Part shown: piece after piece, positions 18,813 through 27,081 of the stretch
Position numbering within the stretch: the stretch's first letter is position 1
Layout of the letters: each line of letters opens with the position of its first letter
NCBI RefSeq assembly: GCF_029543125.1
Contig: NZ_JARQWW010000001.1
Location: 744,001 to 808,000, forward strand
Source of the DNA: Caulobacter segnis
Lineage (GTDB): Bacteria > Pseudomonadota > Alphaproteobacteria > Caulobacterales > Caulobacteraceae
Length of the DNA stretch: 64,000 nt
Direction: 5' to 3'
Notes under the pieces: generated by a model
Databases searched by the model: none
Seen by the model: only the letters and a program-made list of their open reading frames with translations
Told to the model about the DNA's origin: nothing
Program-made: the position numbers and the translations under genes

Positions 18813-21449
18813 ATGGACGCGGGACCGAGGCCGACATTGACGAAAAGTGCTGACTCCGAGACCACCCTGCGGGCCCTCGACGCTGAGCGCATCGCCAACG
18901 AGCTGGTCGGTCTCGACCGCGGCACAGATCCCTTCGTGGCCGCCGTGCGCGCCACGCGCATGCCGATGGTCATCACCGATCCGCGCCGGGCCGACAATCC
19001 GATCGTCTTCGCCAATGATTCCTTTTGCGCCTTCACAGGCTATGACCGCGCCGAGGTGCTTGGCCGCAACTGCCGGTTCCTCCAGGGACCGGACACCGAC
19101 GCAAAGACTGTCGAGGCGATCGCCAGGGCGGTCGATGAGGCCGCATCGCTGAAGATTGATATCCTCAACTACCGCAAGGATGGCTCGGCGTTCTGGAACC
19201 GCCTGTTCCTGGCCCCCGTGCCCGACGCACATGGCGATCTTGCCTACTTCTTCGCCAGCCTTGTGGACGTGACGGATGAGCGCGGACGCCTGGAGGGCCT
19301 TGCGCGCGACAATGAACGTCTCACCGCCGAACTGACCGCCAAGGCCAACCTGGAACGCGAACGGGACCGTGAGCTGGCGCTGGCGATGCAGGCCGGCGGC
19401 ATGGGGGCTTGGAGCGTTGACGTGCAGACCCGGTCGCTGACCGACACCGAAGGTTACAGGCTGCTGATGGGATGGCCCGTCGACCGGCCCATGTCCTACG
19501 AAGACCGGCAGACCCTCATTCACCCCGAAGACCGGGACGCGGTCCGGGCCCAGAGCCAGGCGACCATCAGCGAGGGGGCGGAATACAGGATCAATCACCG
19601 GATCGTCACGCCCGCGGGCGAGACCCGCTGGATGGCCGCGCGCGGGGTTCTTATCGAGGACGCCGACGGCGCACCCTTGCGGATTGCCGGGGTGACGATC
19701 GACGTAACCGCCCAGCGGCGGTCCGAGCGCATGAGGTCCGCCCTGATCGAGCTGAGCGATCGTCTCAGGGATCTGCAGGATCCGGCCGACATCTCCTACG
19801 CGGCCGCAGAAATTCTCGGCCGCACCCTCGAGGTGAGCCGGGCCGGCTACGGCTTGGTCGACAGGGAGGCCGAAACCATCACCATCGAGCGGGACTGGAA
19901 CGCCCCGGGCATCAAGAGCCTGGCGGGCGTGCTGAACTTCCGCGAATTCGGCTCCTACATCGAGGACCTGAAGATCGGCAGGACGGTGCTGATCACCGAC
20001 GCCAGGACCGATCCTCGCACGACCCAGTCCGGCGCCGCCCTGGAGGCGATCAGCGCCCGCGCGGTGATGAACATGCCGCTGACCGAGGACGGCGGGCTGG
20101 TGGCTCTGCTCTATCTCAACCATCGTGACGCCCGCGCTTGGCCCGAGGATGAGATGGCCTTCATCCGCGACGTGGCCGAGCGCACGCGGGCGGCGACCGA
20201 GCGCCGGCGCGCCGAGCGCGATCTGGCCCTTCTGGCCGCCTCGCTCGAACAGCAGGTGGAGGAACGCACGGCGGCCCTGATGGAAGCCGAGTCTGCCTTG
20301 CGGCAATCGCAGAAGATGGAGGCGGTGGGCCAGCTGACCGGCGGCATCGCTCACGACTTCAACAACCTTTTGACCGGCATCACCGGCAGCCTCGACATGA
20401 TCGCCAAGCGGCTGGCCGAGGGACGAGTCCTGGAGACCGACCGTTTCATCACCGCCGCCCAGGGCGCGGCGCGTCGCGCTTCGTCGCTCACGCACAGGCT
20501 GCTGGCCTTCTCCCGGCGCCAGACCCTGGAGCCTCAGCCCACCGATATCTGCAAACTTGCCGCCAGCATGGAGGATCTCATCGTGCGGACAATGGGTCCG
20601 GCCGTGCGTGTGGAGAGCGTCCATGCCGCCGGGCTGTGGCCCGTTCACGTGGATCGCGGGCAGCTGGAGAATGCGCTTCTCAACCTGTGCATCAACGCGC
20701 GCGACGCGATGCCGGACGGCGGGGTCCTGACCATCGAGACCGGCAACCGCTGGCTCGACCGTCGATCGGCCGAGGAGCGGGAGCTGGAGCCGGGCCAGTA
20801 CGTCTCGCTTTGCGTGTCGGACACCGGCGTCGGCATGCCCGCCGAGGTGGTCGCCCGCGCCTTCGAGCCCTTCTACACCACAAAGCCCATCGGCCAGGGC
20901 ACCGGCCTGGGGCTGTCGATGATCTACGGCTTCGCCAAGCAGTCCGGCGGGCAGGTCCGAATCTATTCCGAGCCGGGCCAGGGGACGATGGTCTGCCTCT
21001 ACCTGCCCCGTCATCTTGGACAAGTGGACGACCAGATCGAAGAGGAGGCCGATCCGCAGCAACCGCCCCGGGCTGACGACGGCCAGACCGTCCTCATCGT
21101 CGATGACGAACCGACCGTGCGGATGTTGGCCTCCGAGGTCCTGGCCGAGCTTGGTTATACGACCATTGAGGCGCACGATGGCAAAAGCGGCCTCGCCATC
21201 TTGAACACCAACAGGCCGGTGGATCTGCTCATCACCGATGTGGGCCTGCCCGGAGGCATGAACGGACGCCAGGTGGCCGACGCCGCCCGGGTGGCGCGGC
21301 CGGACCTGAAGGTGCTGTTCATCACCGGATATGCCGAAAACGCCGTCCTCAGCCATGGCCACCTGGACCCCGGCATGCAGGTCATGACCAAGCCGTTCGC
21401 GACCGACGAGCTCGGGCGCAAGGTCAAGGCGATGCTTTCGGATCAATGA
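18813..21449 (+). CDS. LOV hybrid histidine kinase (blue-light sensor)
   Basis: 878 residues from this start. A LOV domain at about 50-160 contains the canonical flavin-adduct motif GRNCRFLQG (Cys87), with the matching NYRKDGSAFWNRL. It is followed by a PAS domain (about 190-305), a GAF-like domain (about 315-460), HisKA with His514 in [11 protein letters not shown], the ATPase domain (GTGLGLSMIYGF) and a C-terminal receiver (VDDEPTVR, ITDVGLPGG, TKPF). The LOV photocycle should control the kinase. Start choice: the first ATG (18765) lacks a ribosome-binding site; 18813 lies 30 bases after a 7-of-9 stress-type promoter at 18758-18782; a TTG at 18837 is also possible. The BLUF gene follows on the same strand. 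Confidence 0.9.
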   Translation: MDAGPRPTLTKSADSETTLRALDAERIANELVGLDRGTDPFVAAVRATRMPMVITDPRRADNPIVFANDSFCAFTGYDRAEVLGRNCRFLQGPDTDAKTVEAIARAVDEAASLKIDILNYRKDGSAFWNRLFLAPVPDAHGDLAYFFASLVDVTDERGRLEGLARDNERLTAELTAKANLERERDRELALAMQAGGMGAWSVDVQTRSLTDTEGYRLLMGWPVDRPMSYEDRQTLIHPEDRDAVRAQSQATISEGAEYRINHRIVTPAGETRWMAARGVLIEDADGAPLRIAGVTIDVTAQRRSERMRSALIELSDRLRDLQDPADISYAAAEILGRTLEVSRAGYGLVDREAETITIERDWNAPGIKSLAGVLNFREFGSYIEDLKIGRTVLITDARTDPRTTQSGAALEAISARAVMNMPLTEDGGLVALLYLNHRDARAWPEDEMAFIRDVAERTRAATERRRAERDLALLAASLEQQVEERTAALMEAESALRQSQKMEAVGQLTGGIAHDFNNLLTGITGSLDMIAKRLAEGRVLETDRFITAAQGAARRASSLTHRLLAFSRRQTLEPQPTDICKLAASMEDLIVRTMGPAVRVESVHAAGLWPVHVDRGQLENALLNLCINARDAMPDGGVLTIETGNRWLDRRSAEERELEPGQYVSLCVSDTGVGMPAEVVARAFEPFYTTKPIGQGTGLGLSMIYGFAKQSGGQVRIYSEPGQGTMVCLYLPRHLGQVDDQIEEEADPQQPPRADDGQTVLIVDDEPTVRMLASEVLAELGYTTIEAHDGKSGLAILNTNRPVDLLITDVGLPGGMNGRQVADAARVARPDLKVLFITGYAENAVLSHGHLDPGMQVMTKPFATDELGRKVKAMLSDQ

Positions 21450-21658
21450 CGCCGCCCACGGGGCGTCGGGGCGCGATCATCCGAACGTGACCGGCGCGCG
21501 CCCAAGCCTTCGGATGACAAGGCAGGTTTGTCGCATGGACGACATCGCCGTGGAAGAATCTAAGCTAGACAACATGCGGGCGGCGCAGGACGCGGCCTCG
21601 TCCTTCGACCGTAAATCCGCTCCTGGTTTCATCACCGGGCGTCAGCCTCGGAGCCCTC

Positions 21659-22069
21659 ATGCTGCGCATCGCCTATTTCAGTTCAGCAGCGGGCCAGCCG
21701 GACAGCGGCGCCCTCGACGCGATCATCTCGACGTCACAGCGCAACAACGCGGATCTCGGCCTCACCGGCCTCCTGTGCCATCACGACGGCAGCTTTCTCC
21801 AGTTCCTGGAAGGGGAGGATGACGCGGTGAACGCGATCTTTCAGCGCATCGTGCGCGATCCGCGTCACAAGGACGTGCTCAAGATGATGTGGGAGCCGGC
21901 CGAGCGGAGGGCTTTCGCCGACTGGTCCATGGCTCTCGTTCACGTGGACGAGGTGGGGGCGGAGCATCAGGCCTTCTGTTCCGGCCTTCGCCAGGTGACG
22001 GCCGGCGCCCCCGGTTTCGACTCCGGAATGCAAAGCCTGCTCGACAGCTTCCGACGCTGGCTGCGCTGA
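21659..22069 (+). CDS. BLUF-domain blue-light photoreceptor
   Basis: 136 residues, essentially one BLUF domain that binds FAD. All key residues fall at the spacing of AppA: Tyr6, Asn30, Gln48 (in FLQFLEGE), Trp89 and Met91 (in DWSM). RDPRHKD is also typical. The remaining 45 C-terminal residues would form the capping helices; there is no output domain, so it must act through a partner protein. GGAG sits five bases before the ATG. It follows the LOV kinase by about 210 bases on the same strand. Confidence 0.92.
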   Translation: MLRIAYFSSAAGQPDSGALDAIISTSQRNNADLGLTGLLCHHDGSFLQFLEGEDDAVNAIFQRIVRDPRHKDVLKMMWEPAERRAFADWSMALVHVDEVGAEHQAFCSGLRQVTAGAPGFDSGMQSLLDSFRRWLR

Positions 22070-22116
22070 GCGCGCTTGCCCTTGCCCCGACCGTCCGAGC
22101 GGGCCACATCAGTCAG

Positions 22117-22428
22117 ATGATCACCTGCGTCGTCGAGTACACGATCGATCCGGCGAAGATCGAAGCCTTCGAGGCGTTCGCTCGCGCCTGGATCGTGCTG
22201 GTCCGCAAACACGGCGGGGTCCACCACGGCTATTTCCTTCCGGGCGAGGGCGCCAGCGACAAGGCCATGGCGCTCTTCAGCTTCGAGAGCCTCGCGGCCT
22301 ATGAAGCGTACCGCGCCCTATTCGGGGTCGATCCGCAGTTCGTCGCCGCGGACCGCATCCGCGACGAGAGCGGCTGCGTCCTGCGCTACGAGCGCACCTT
22401 CATGCGGCCTCTGCTGCCGGAAGCGTGA
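22117..22428 (+). CDS. NIPSNAP-family protein
   Basis: 103 residues with the dimeric alpha/beta-barrel pattern of NIPSNAP/antibiotic-monooxygenase-like proteins: CVVEYTIDPAKIEAFEAFAR, HGGVHHGYFLPGEGASDK, ALFSFESLAAYEAYRALF, and a closing RYERTFMRPL. Family function is mostly unknown. It begins 47 bases after the BLUF gene and could be co-transcribed; its 3' end overlaps the convergent symporter gene by 43 bases. Confidence 0.82.
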   Translation: MITCVVEYTIDPAKIEAFEAFARAWIVLVRKHGGVHHGYFLPGEGASDKAMALFSFESLAAYEAYRALFGVDPQFVAADRIRDESGCVLRYERTFMRPLLPEA

Positions 22429-23705
22429 GCCGCGGCCTCGCCGCCGACCACCCGCGCCGCCGCCAGATCCCAGGTGACGTTGCCCACGGTGCGCCACAGG
22501 TCAGGAAGCGTCTCCACCGCCAGGAGGATCGGCAAAAGACCCACAGGCACGCCCATCGCCAGGCAGATCGGGGCGATGGTGGCGAAGAACGACACCTGGG
22601 CGGGCAGCCCGACCGCGGCGAGACTGACCGCCGCTGCGACCGCCACGCCGACGCCGATGGCGCCGGGCTCCAGCGCCACGCCGTGGGCCGAGGCCAGCCA
22701 GAGCGCCACCGCCATATTGGCCGCCGCGCTCGACATTCGGAACACCGAGACCGCCAGGGGCAAGATGACCTGCGTCGCCTGCGGGGCCACGCCGATGCGG
22801 GCGGCGGCGGCGGCCATGGCCGATAGGGACGCCAGGGACGACTGGGTGCCAAGAGCGACGGCCTGGACGGGGACCGCTGCGGCGGCGAAGCGTCCGAAGC
22901 CGTTGCGGGTCCCCAGAGCCACGAACAGATAGGCCGCCGCGGTCACCGCGGCGCAAGCCGCGGATATGACGAGCAGATAATGCACCAGCGCGCCGGTGAC
23001 GCCGAGCCCGAACCGCGCCCCGACGCCCGTGGCGAGGGCGAAGACGCCCAAGGGGCCGATCACGAGCACCCAGCGCACGATCACGAGAACCGCAGCCGTC
23101 ACCGCCTCGAAGAAGGTGATGACCGAGGCGCGAAGGCGCTCATCGATCCGGTTGACGGCGAGCGCGAACAAAAGAGCGAAGACCACCAGGGGCGCGATCG
23201 CCGTCTCCGCCGCCGCCTTGATGGGGTTGGTGGGAATGACGCCGCGCCACCAGGGCGCGTCAGCCGGCGCAGGAACCGAAGCGGCCGCCGAGGCGGCCAG
23301 ATCGCCGGCCGCCCGCGGCTGGGGCAGGCCCCAAAGGACCGCCACGCTGACCACGGCCGAAAGCGCGCAGGCGCCAAGGAGAAGAACGGCGAACCACGCC
23401 GCTGTGCGCGCCACCAGCCTGGGCGCCGCCTCGCCGCCCGCCGCGGCGACGCCGGTGACGATGAGGCCGAATACGAGCGGGACGACCGTCATGGTCAGGG
23501 CGTCCAACCACAGCTGGCCGAAGGCGGCGGCCAGTTCCAGCGCGCCTTGCGCGGGGGCGCCGATCCGCCCCGCCCCGACGCCGGCGCCAAGGCCGAGGAT
23601 CAGGCCGGCCAGCAGCAGCAGCGAGCCGCCGGCCACGGGCCTTGCGGAAGCGGCCGGCGACTTGGCGCCGGGGGCCTCGGCGGTGGACGGGGGCGCCTGT
23701 TTCAT
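22386..23705 (-). CDS. Dicarboxylate/amino acid:cation symporter (DAACS family)
   Basis: 439 residues, very hydrophobic, with eight or more membrane segments in the GltP/DctA arrangement. Seen: PLVFGLIVTGVA early, GVIPTNPIKAAAE, VFALLFALAVNRI, the serine-rich hairpin region ALGTQSSLASLSAM, then PLAVSVFRMSSAAANMAVAL, and the HP2-like PAQVSFFATIAPICLAMGVP. The family uses Na+ or H+ to import glutamate, aspartate or C4-dicarboxylates; the exact substrate cannot be read off. It faces the sigma-factor gene divergently. Confidence 0.88.
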   Translation of the reverse strand: MKQAPPSTAEAPGAKSPAASARPVAGGSLLLLAGLILGLGAGVGAGRIGAPAQGALELAAAFGQLWLDALTMTVVPLVFGLIVTGVAAAGGEAAPRLVARTAAWFAVLLLGACALSAVVSVAVLWGLPQPRAAGDLAASAAASVPAPADAPWWRGVIPTNPIKAAAETAIAPLVVFALLFALAVNRIDERLRASVITFFEAVTAAVLVIVRWVLVIGPLGVFALATGVGARFGLGVTGALVHYLLVISAACAAVTAAAYLFVALGTRNGFGRFAAAAVPVQAVALGTQSSLASLSAMAAAAARIGVAPQATQVILPLAVSVFRMSSAAANMAVALWLASAHGVALEPGAIGVGVAVAAAVSLAAVGLPAQVSFFATIAPICLAMGVPVGLLPILLAVETLPDLWRTVGNVTWDLAAARVVGGEAAAHASGSRGRMKVRS

Positions 23706-23786
23706 GAGTGCTCAACGCCGTCGAACAAACTTGGCTGCACAAGAAGAAGCGCCATCAAAACAAGCCTTTGTCGGGTCGAGCACTTA

Positions 23787-23811
23787 GGAACGTCACCTCA
23801 CACCGCGCCTT
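23787..23811 (+). promoter_or_regulatory. EcfG-type promoter upstream of the sigma gene (GGAAC-N16-CCTT)
   Basis: A perfect -35 and a 3-of-4 -10, 16-base spacing. The -10 ends only eight bases before the ATG, so transcription would start at or next to the start codon and give a leaderless message. This fits autoregulation by the encoded sigma factor; inference from pattern. Confidence 0.45.
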
Positions 23812-23819
23812 ATGGGGCC

Positions 23820-24353
23820 ATGGATCAGGCGACACCAGAGTTCACCATCGAGCTGGCGGAACATCTGCCGGCCATGCGGGCCTTCGCGGCGGGACTGTCG
23901 GGCTCGCGCGTCGAAGGTGACGAGCTTGTGCAGGAAGCCTCGCTTCGCGCGCTCACTCACCACGACAAGTACATGCCCGGCACCAACATGCGCGCCTGGC
24001 TGCTGACCATCATCCGCAACTGCTTCTACAGCCAGCATCGCAGACAGCGGCGCTTCGTCGACCGGCCGGACGATTCCCTCGATCCCGCGGTCGAGCCGGA
24101 TCAGGAATGGCGGATCCGCCATGGCGAACTGCTCGCCGCGCTGGACGAGCTGCCGTCCTATCACCGCGAGGCGCTGCTCCTGGTCGTCGTTCACGACCTG
24201 TCCTATGAAGAAGCCGCCCTCGCCCTCGACTGCAGCATAGGCACGATCAAGAGCCGCGTCTTCCGGGCCCGCACGATGCTGGCGGACGCCCTGGACACCG
24301 AGCGTCCGCGGCTCAGGCAGACCCGTTCATCGGCGGAGCACGCCGCGCTCTGA
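23820..24353 (+). CDS. ECF sigma factor, EcfG-like (general stress)
   Basis: 177 residues. Region 2: LPAMRAFAAGLSGSRVEGDE, LVQEASLRAL, then GTNMRAWLLTIIRNCFYSQ, a block typical of the EcfG/SigT/SigU (ECF15) group. Region 4: LDELPSYHREALLLVVVHDL, then SYEEAALALDCSIGTIKSRV with the DNA-recognition helix. No region 1 or 3. EcfG sigmas are released by the PhyR-NepR partner switch under general stress; neither partner is in the window. Many small stress genes with matching promoters surround it. Immediately after the stop is a truncated Crp-type helix-turn-helix. Confidence 0.88.
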   Translation: MDQATPEFTIELAEHLPAMRAFAAGLSGSRVEGDELVQEASLRALTHHDKYMPGTNMRAWLLTIIRNCFYSQHRRQRRFVDRPDDSLDPAVEPDQEWRIRHGELLAALDELPSYHREALLLVVVHDLSYEEAALALDCSIGTIKSRVFRARTMLADALDTERPRLRQTRSSAEHAAL

Positions 24354-24661
24354 GGTTCGCCGGCAGACTGGCTCACCTGGTCTGCGAGCTTTACCACCGC
24401 TTGGCCGCGGCGAGTCTGGCCGCCAGCGAAGTGATGGAGCTTCCGCTCACCCAGACTGATCTTGCCGATTGCCCGGGCCTGTCGGCGGTGCACGTGAACC
24501 GCACCTTGCAGAAGCTGCGCCGATCGGGGCTTCTTAGCCTGGGCGTCAAGACCGCGGAGCTCCTGGATCTGCCTGCGCTCGAAGCGGTGGCCTCCTTCTC
24601 GGCCGATTACCTGCATCCGGACCGCCGCACGATCTCCGCCCGGCGGCGAGAACGCCTCTGA
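24350..24661 (+). pseudogene. Crp/Fnr regulator remnant, DNA-binding domain only
   Basis: The frame reads as the C-terminal half of a Crp/Fnr-type regulator: GRLAHLVCELYHRLAAASLA, then ELPLTQTDLADCPGLSAVHV with the recognition helix continuing VNRTLQKLRRSGLLS. The whole N-terminal cyclic-nucleotide-binding-type domain is missing, and the fragment begins exactly where the sigma-factor gene ends. The only start options are a TTG at 24401 without a ribosome-binding site. I read this as a deletion scar, with the sigma gene joined to the regulator tail; a translated stand-alone HTH is possible but less likely. Confidence 0.65.
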
Positions 24662-24668
24662 GGCCTTC

Positions 24669-24694
24669 GGAACGCCGCTGCGGTCAGATGTGTT
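24669..24694 (+). promoter_or_regulatory. EcfG-type promoter (GGAAC-N17-TGTT)
   Basis: A perfect -35 and a 3-of-4 -10 with 17-base spacing, ending 38 bases before the DUF6894 gene start. Confidence 0.5.
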
Positions 24695-24732
24695 TTCGTC
24701 AGGCTTTACCCGAACAGGCTCACCGGACGGCC

Positions 24733-24960
24733 ATGAAGACCTACTACTTCCACACCGAGGACGGGCGTCCTCACAATGACGAATTCGGCGTCGATCTGCC
24801 CGACCGGGCGGCGGCGCAACAGGAGGCCGTGCGCATGATGGCGGACCTGATGAAGGACCGGCCCGGAAATGTGCTGGAGAATGGCCACTGGCAGGTCGTG
24901 GTCGGCGACGAGACGCGCCGACAACTGTTCAGGCTCGAATTGCGCCTCGTGGAGGAGTGA
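24733..24960 (+). CDS. DUF6894-like small protein
   Basis: 75 residues starting MKTYYFHTEDG with the acidic DEFGVDLPDRAAAQQEAV segment and an ending RQLFRLELRLVEE. This matches the short DUF6894 proteins common in Caulobacter and Rhizobiales, whose function is unknown. The ATG at 24733 is preferred over an upstream alternative at 24688, because homologues begin at the MxxYYFH motif. It carries its own stress-type promoter and is convergent with the DUF6766 gene. Confidence 0.75.
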   Translation: MKTYYFHTEDGRPHNDEFGVDLPDRAAAQQEAVRMMADLMKDRPGNVLENGHWQVVVGDETRRQLFRLELRLVEE

Positions 24961-25021
24961 AGGCCCCGCCGCGGTCCCGGCAAACGCCTCTCGCCCGCCG
25001 GGCGACTGGCGGACACCCGCC

Positions 25022-25381
25022 TCAGCGGCCGGGGTAGCGTTCGTCCAGGGCGCGTATGATTTCATCGGCTTGTTCGGGGTCGACCCGCCTGAGCAAGGCG
25101 TCCAGCTTGCCCTCCATGCGCTCGTCGTCACCCCGCGATTGAGGCGAGCCGGCATAGTAAAGCAAGGCTAGTCCGCCGACCTGCCAGGCCAGCTGCAGGA
25201 ACTCCGATTGCCAGTTTTCGAAAGTGTCTCGCGCCATCAGATTGAGGTACGGCCCGACCTCGACGGCCTGATGGTGGGCCGCTTGCTCGTCGGCGAAGGC
25301 TAGCCAGCCGAACAACCAGTGTCCGACCAGGGAGCCGGCAAACAGGATCAGGGTCACCCATAGAAAACTGTATCGAGCCAT
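25022..25381 (-). CDS. DUF6766 family membrane protein
   Basis: 119 residues. Two hydrophobic helices: SFLWVTLILFAGSLVGHWLF at the N-terminus and FLQLAWQVGGLALLYYAG in the middle, with the well-conserved MARDTFENWQSEFLQL before the second and GSPQSRGDDERMEGKLDALL after it. The family is a small inner-membrane protein of unknown function found with stress genes. The start at 25381 has GGAG nine bases upstream. Confidence 0.8.
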   Translation of the reverse strand: MARYSFLWVTLILFAGSLVGHWLFGWLAFADEQAAHHQAVEVGPYLNLMARDTFENWQSEFLQLAWQVGGLALLYYAGSPQSRGDDERMEGKLDALLRRVDPEQADEIIRALDERYPGR

Positions 25382-25414
25382 AACGGCGCACTCCATGCGG
25401 ACATCAGCTCTTGC

Positions 25415-25440
25415 AACGGCGCTCACCGCAGGTTGCTTCC
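25415..25440 (-). promoter_or_regulatory. EcfG-type promoter (GGAAG-N17-CGTT)
   Basis: Four of five -35 positions and a perfect -10, 17-base spacing, ending 33 bases before the DUF6766 start. Confidence 0.5.
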
Positions 25441-25562
25441 GCGCCCTTGCACATTGCGCCGGCCCATGGCCCGGCAGGGGGGCGATATAAATTTGCCGCC
25501 AAGCTGAAACTCTTCGGGCGCCGGCCGGTTGGGGCGACGTAGACAATCGTCAGGACCTTCCG

Positions 25563-26570
25563 ATGACCCGCCACACCCCTTCGCGCCGCGGCCTTGTCGG
25601 GGCCATGACCTCCGGCGCGGCCGTGCTCGCCGCCGGCGCCGCGCCGGCGGCCGGTCAGGCCCGGCCCGCCGCCGACGCCTTGCCGCAGGCGGTCATGCGC
25701 AATCCGCTCACCCAGCATCCCAAGCCCCCGTTTCCCAAGCAGCAGCAACCCTGGCCCGGACTTGCCAGCCGCATGAACCCGCGGCCCGATCATGGGGAGG
25801 AGAGTTATAAGGGAACCGGACGGCTGGTGGGCCGCAAGGCGCTGATCACGGGCGGGGACAGCGGCATCGGCCGCGCCGCCGCCATAGCCTATGCTCGCGA
25901 AGGCGCCGATGTGGCCATCAATTATCTGCCGGCCGAGGAAAGCGATGCACGCGAGGTCGTGCAACTGATCCGAGCCGCGGGGCGCAAGGCCGTGGCGATC
26001 CCCGGCGACATCACCTCCGAGGCGTTCTGCGGGCAGCTGATCGATCGCGCGGTCAGGGAGCTGGGCGGTCTCGACATCCTGGTCAACAACGCCGCCAAGC
26101 AAGGCTCGCAGCCGTCGATCCTCGACATCACCACCGAGCAGTTCGATCAAACCCTGAAGACCAATCTTTACGCGCTCTTTTGGATCACCAAGGCGGCGGC
26201 GCCCCATCTGCGTCCCGGCGCGGCGATCATCAACACCGCCTCCGTGGTCGCCTATGATCCGCCCGAGAACCTTCTCGACTATTCGGCCACCAAGGCCGGG
26301 ATCGTCAACTTCACCAAGTGCCTCGCCAAGCAGCTCGCCGCCAGGGGCGTGCGGGTCAACGCCGTGGCCCCGGGCCCGTTTTGGACTCCGCTTCAGCCCA
26401 GCGGCGGACAGGACCCCCAGAAGCTGCCCCAGTTCGGCGCCGACACCCCCATGGGCCGGCCCGGCCAGCCGGCCGAGTTGGCCGCGGTCTATGTGACCTT
26501 GGCCTCGCAGGAATCCAGCTACGCGACCGGACAGGTCTATGCCGCAACCGGGGGGAGCGGCGGGCCGTAA
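25563..26570 (+). CDS. Short-chain dehydrogenase with N-terminal export-like leader (YdaD/YghA type)
   Basis: 335 residues, about 50 longer at the N-terminus than cytosolic SDRs. Residues 8-32 (SRRGLVGAMTSGAAVLAAGA) look like a twin-arginine-type leader. The proline-rich linker (NPLTQHPKPPFPKQQQ) and GRKALITGGDSGIGRAAA follow, with NNAA, ASVVAYDPPENLLDYSATK and SSYATGQVY. The pre-domain KQQQPWPG pattern is typical of YdaD (Bacillus general stress protein 39) and YghA. An export route for a folded, cofactor-loaded SDR would have to be Tat. A 7-of-9 stress-type promoter lies at 25506-25530, 32 bases upstream. Confidence 0.87.
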   Translation: MTRHTPSRRGLVGAMTSGAAVLAAGAAPAAGQARPAADALPQAVMRNPLTQHPKPPFPKQQQPWPGLASRMNPRPDHGEESYKGTGRLVGRKALITGGDSGIGRAAAIAYAREGADVAINYLPAEESDAREVVQLIRAAGRKAVAIPGDITSEAFCGQLIDRAVRELGGLDILVNNAAKQGSQPSILDITTEQFDQTLKTNLYALFWITKAAAPHLRPGAAIINTASVVAYDPPENLLDYSATKAGIVNFTKCLAKQLAARGVRVNAVAPGPFWTPLQPSGGQDPQKLPQFGADTPMGRPGQPAELAAVYVTLASQESSYATGQVYAATGGSGGP

Positions 26571-26666
26571 GCCGACCAGAAGACCATTTCAGCCGGCGGC
26601 TCCGGTTTGAGGACCGCTCGGCGCCACCGGATGAAAGACGTCAGCAGACAGAACAGCGAGGATTGC

Positions 26667-26831
26667 ATGTCCGACGAACGAACAGGGGCGGCCACATCCG
26701 CCCGCCTCGACAAGGCGCAGAGCCGCGCCCGGGCGGCCCGCTACCGGGCCAGGGCTTTGGGCCCTTCGGACCGGGCGTTCGGCGCGCGACCCGGCTTCGA
26801 CGCCGACCGACTTCGGGAGGCGTTCGCATGA
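26667..26831 (+). CDS. Very small basic hypothetical protein
   Basis: 54 residues, Ala- and Arg-rich with a central SRARAARYRARALGPSDRA segment. It has a GAGGA-like ribosome-binding site and its stop overlaps the next start in an ATGA, which supports translation. It sits between the exported SDR and a lipoprotein on the same strand. No family recognised. Confidence 0.5.
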   Translation: MSDERTGAATSARLDKAQSRARAARYRARALGPSDRAFGARPGFDADRLREAFA

Positions 26832-27076
26832 TGCTGCGTCTTCCCGCCATGGCCACCCTGGCGGCGCTGAGCGTCGCCGGTTGCTCCGAGCGCACGCCGC
26901 CGGCCACCCCGGAGAGCCAGAAGGACGCGGCTTCGGCCTCCGCCCCGGCCGGGTCGGCGGCGCAACGCGCTCCGACCGATCCGCAGGCGCCGGCGCCCGG
27001 GGCAGCGGCTCCCGCGCCCACTGCCGACACCCGGGGCCATGACAATCCGAACCAGGCGCCTCAGCAGCCGCGCTGA
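26828..27076 (+). CDS. Small Ala/Pro-rich lipoprotein
   Basis: 82 residues. A lipoprotein signal peptide ends with the lipobox LSVAGC, Cys19 (second ATG one codon on is an alternative). The mature part is disordered, rich in Ala, Pro, Gln and Thr (for example APAPGAAAPAPTADTRGHD). It probably tethers to the outer or inner membrane; function unknown. Its start overlaps the preceding small gene by four bases. Confidence 0.65.
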   Translation: MMLRLPAMATLAALSVAGCSERTPPATPESQKDAASASAPAGSAAQRAPTDPQAPAPGAAAPAPTADTRGHDNPNQAPQQPR

Positions 27077-27081
27077 CCGCC

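Noticed and set aside
18675..21446. Very long minus-strand open frame opposite the LOV kinase gene
   Set aside because: It mirrors the kinase gene codon structure in GC-rich DNA, has no domain pattern and no start signal; the plus-strand frame has clear LOV, kinase and receiver motifs.
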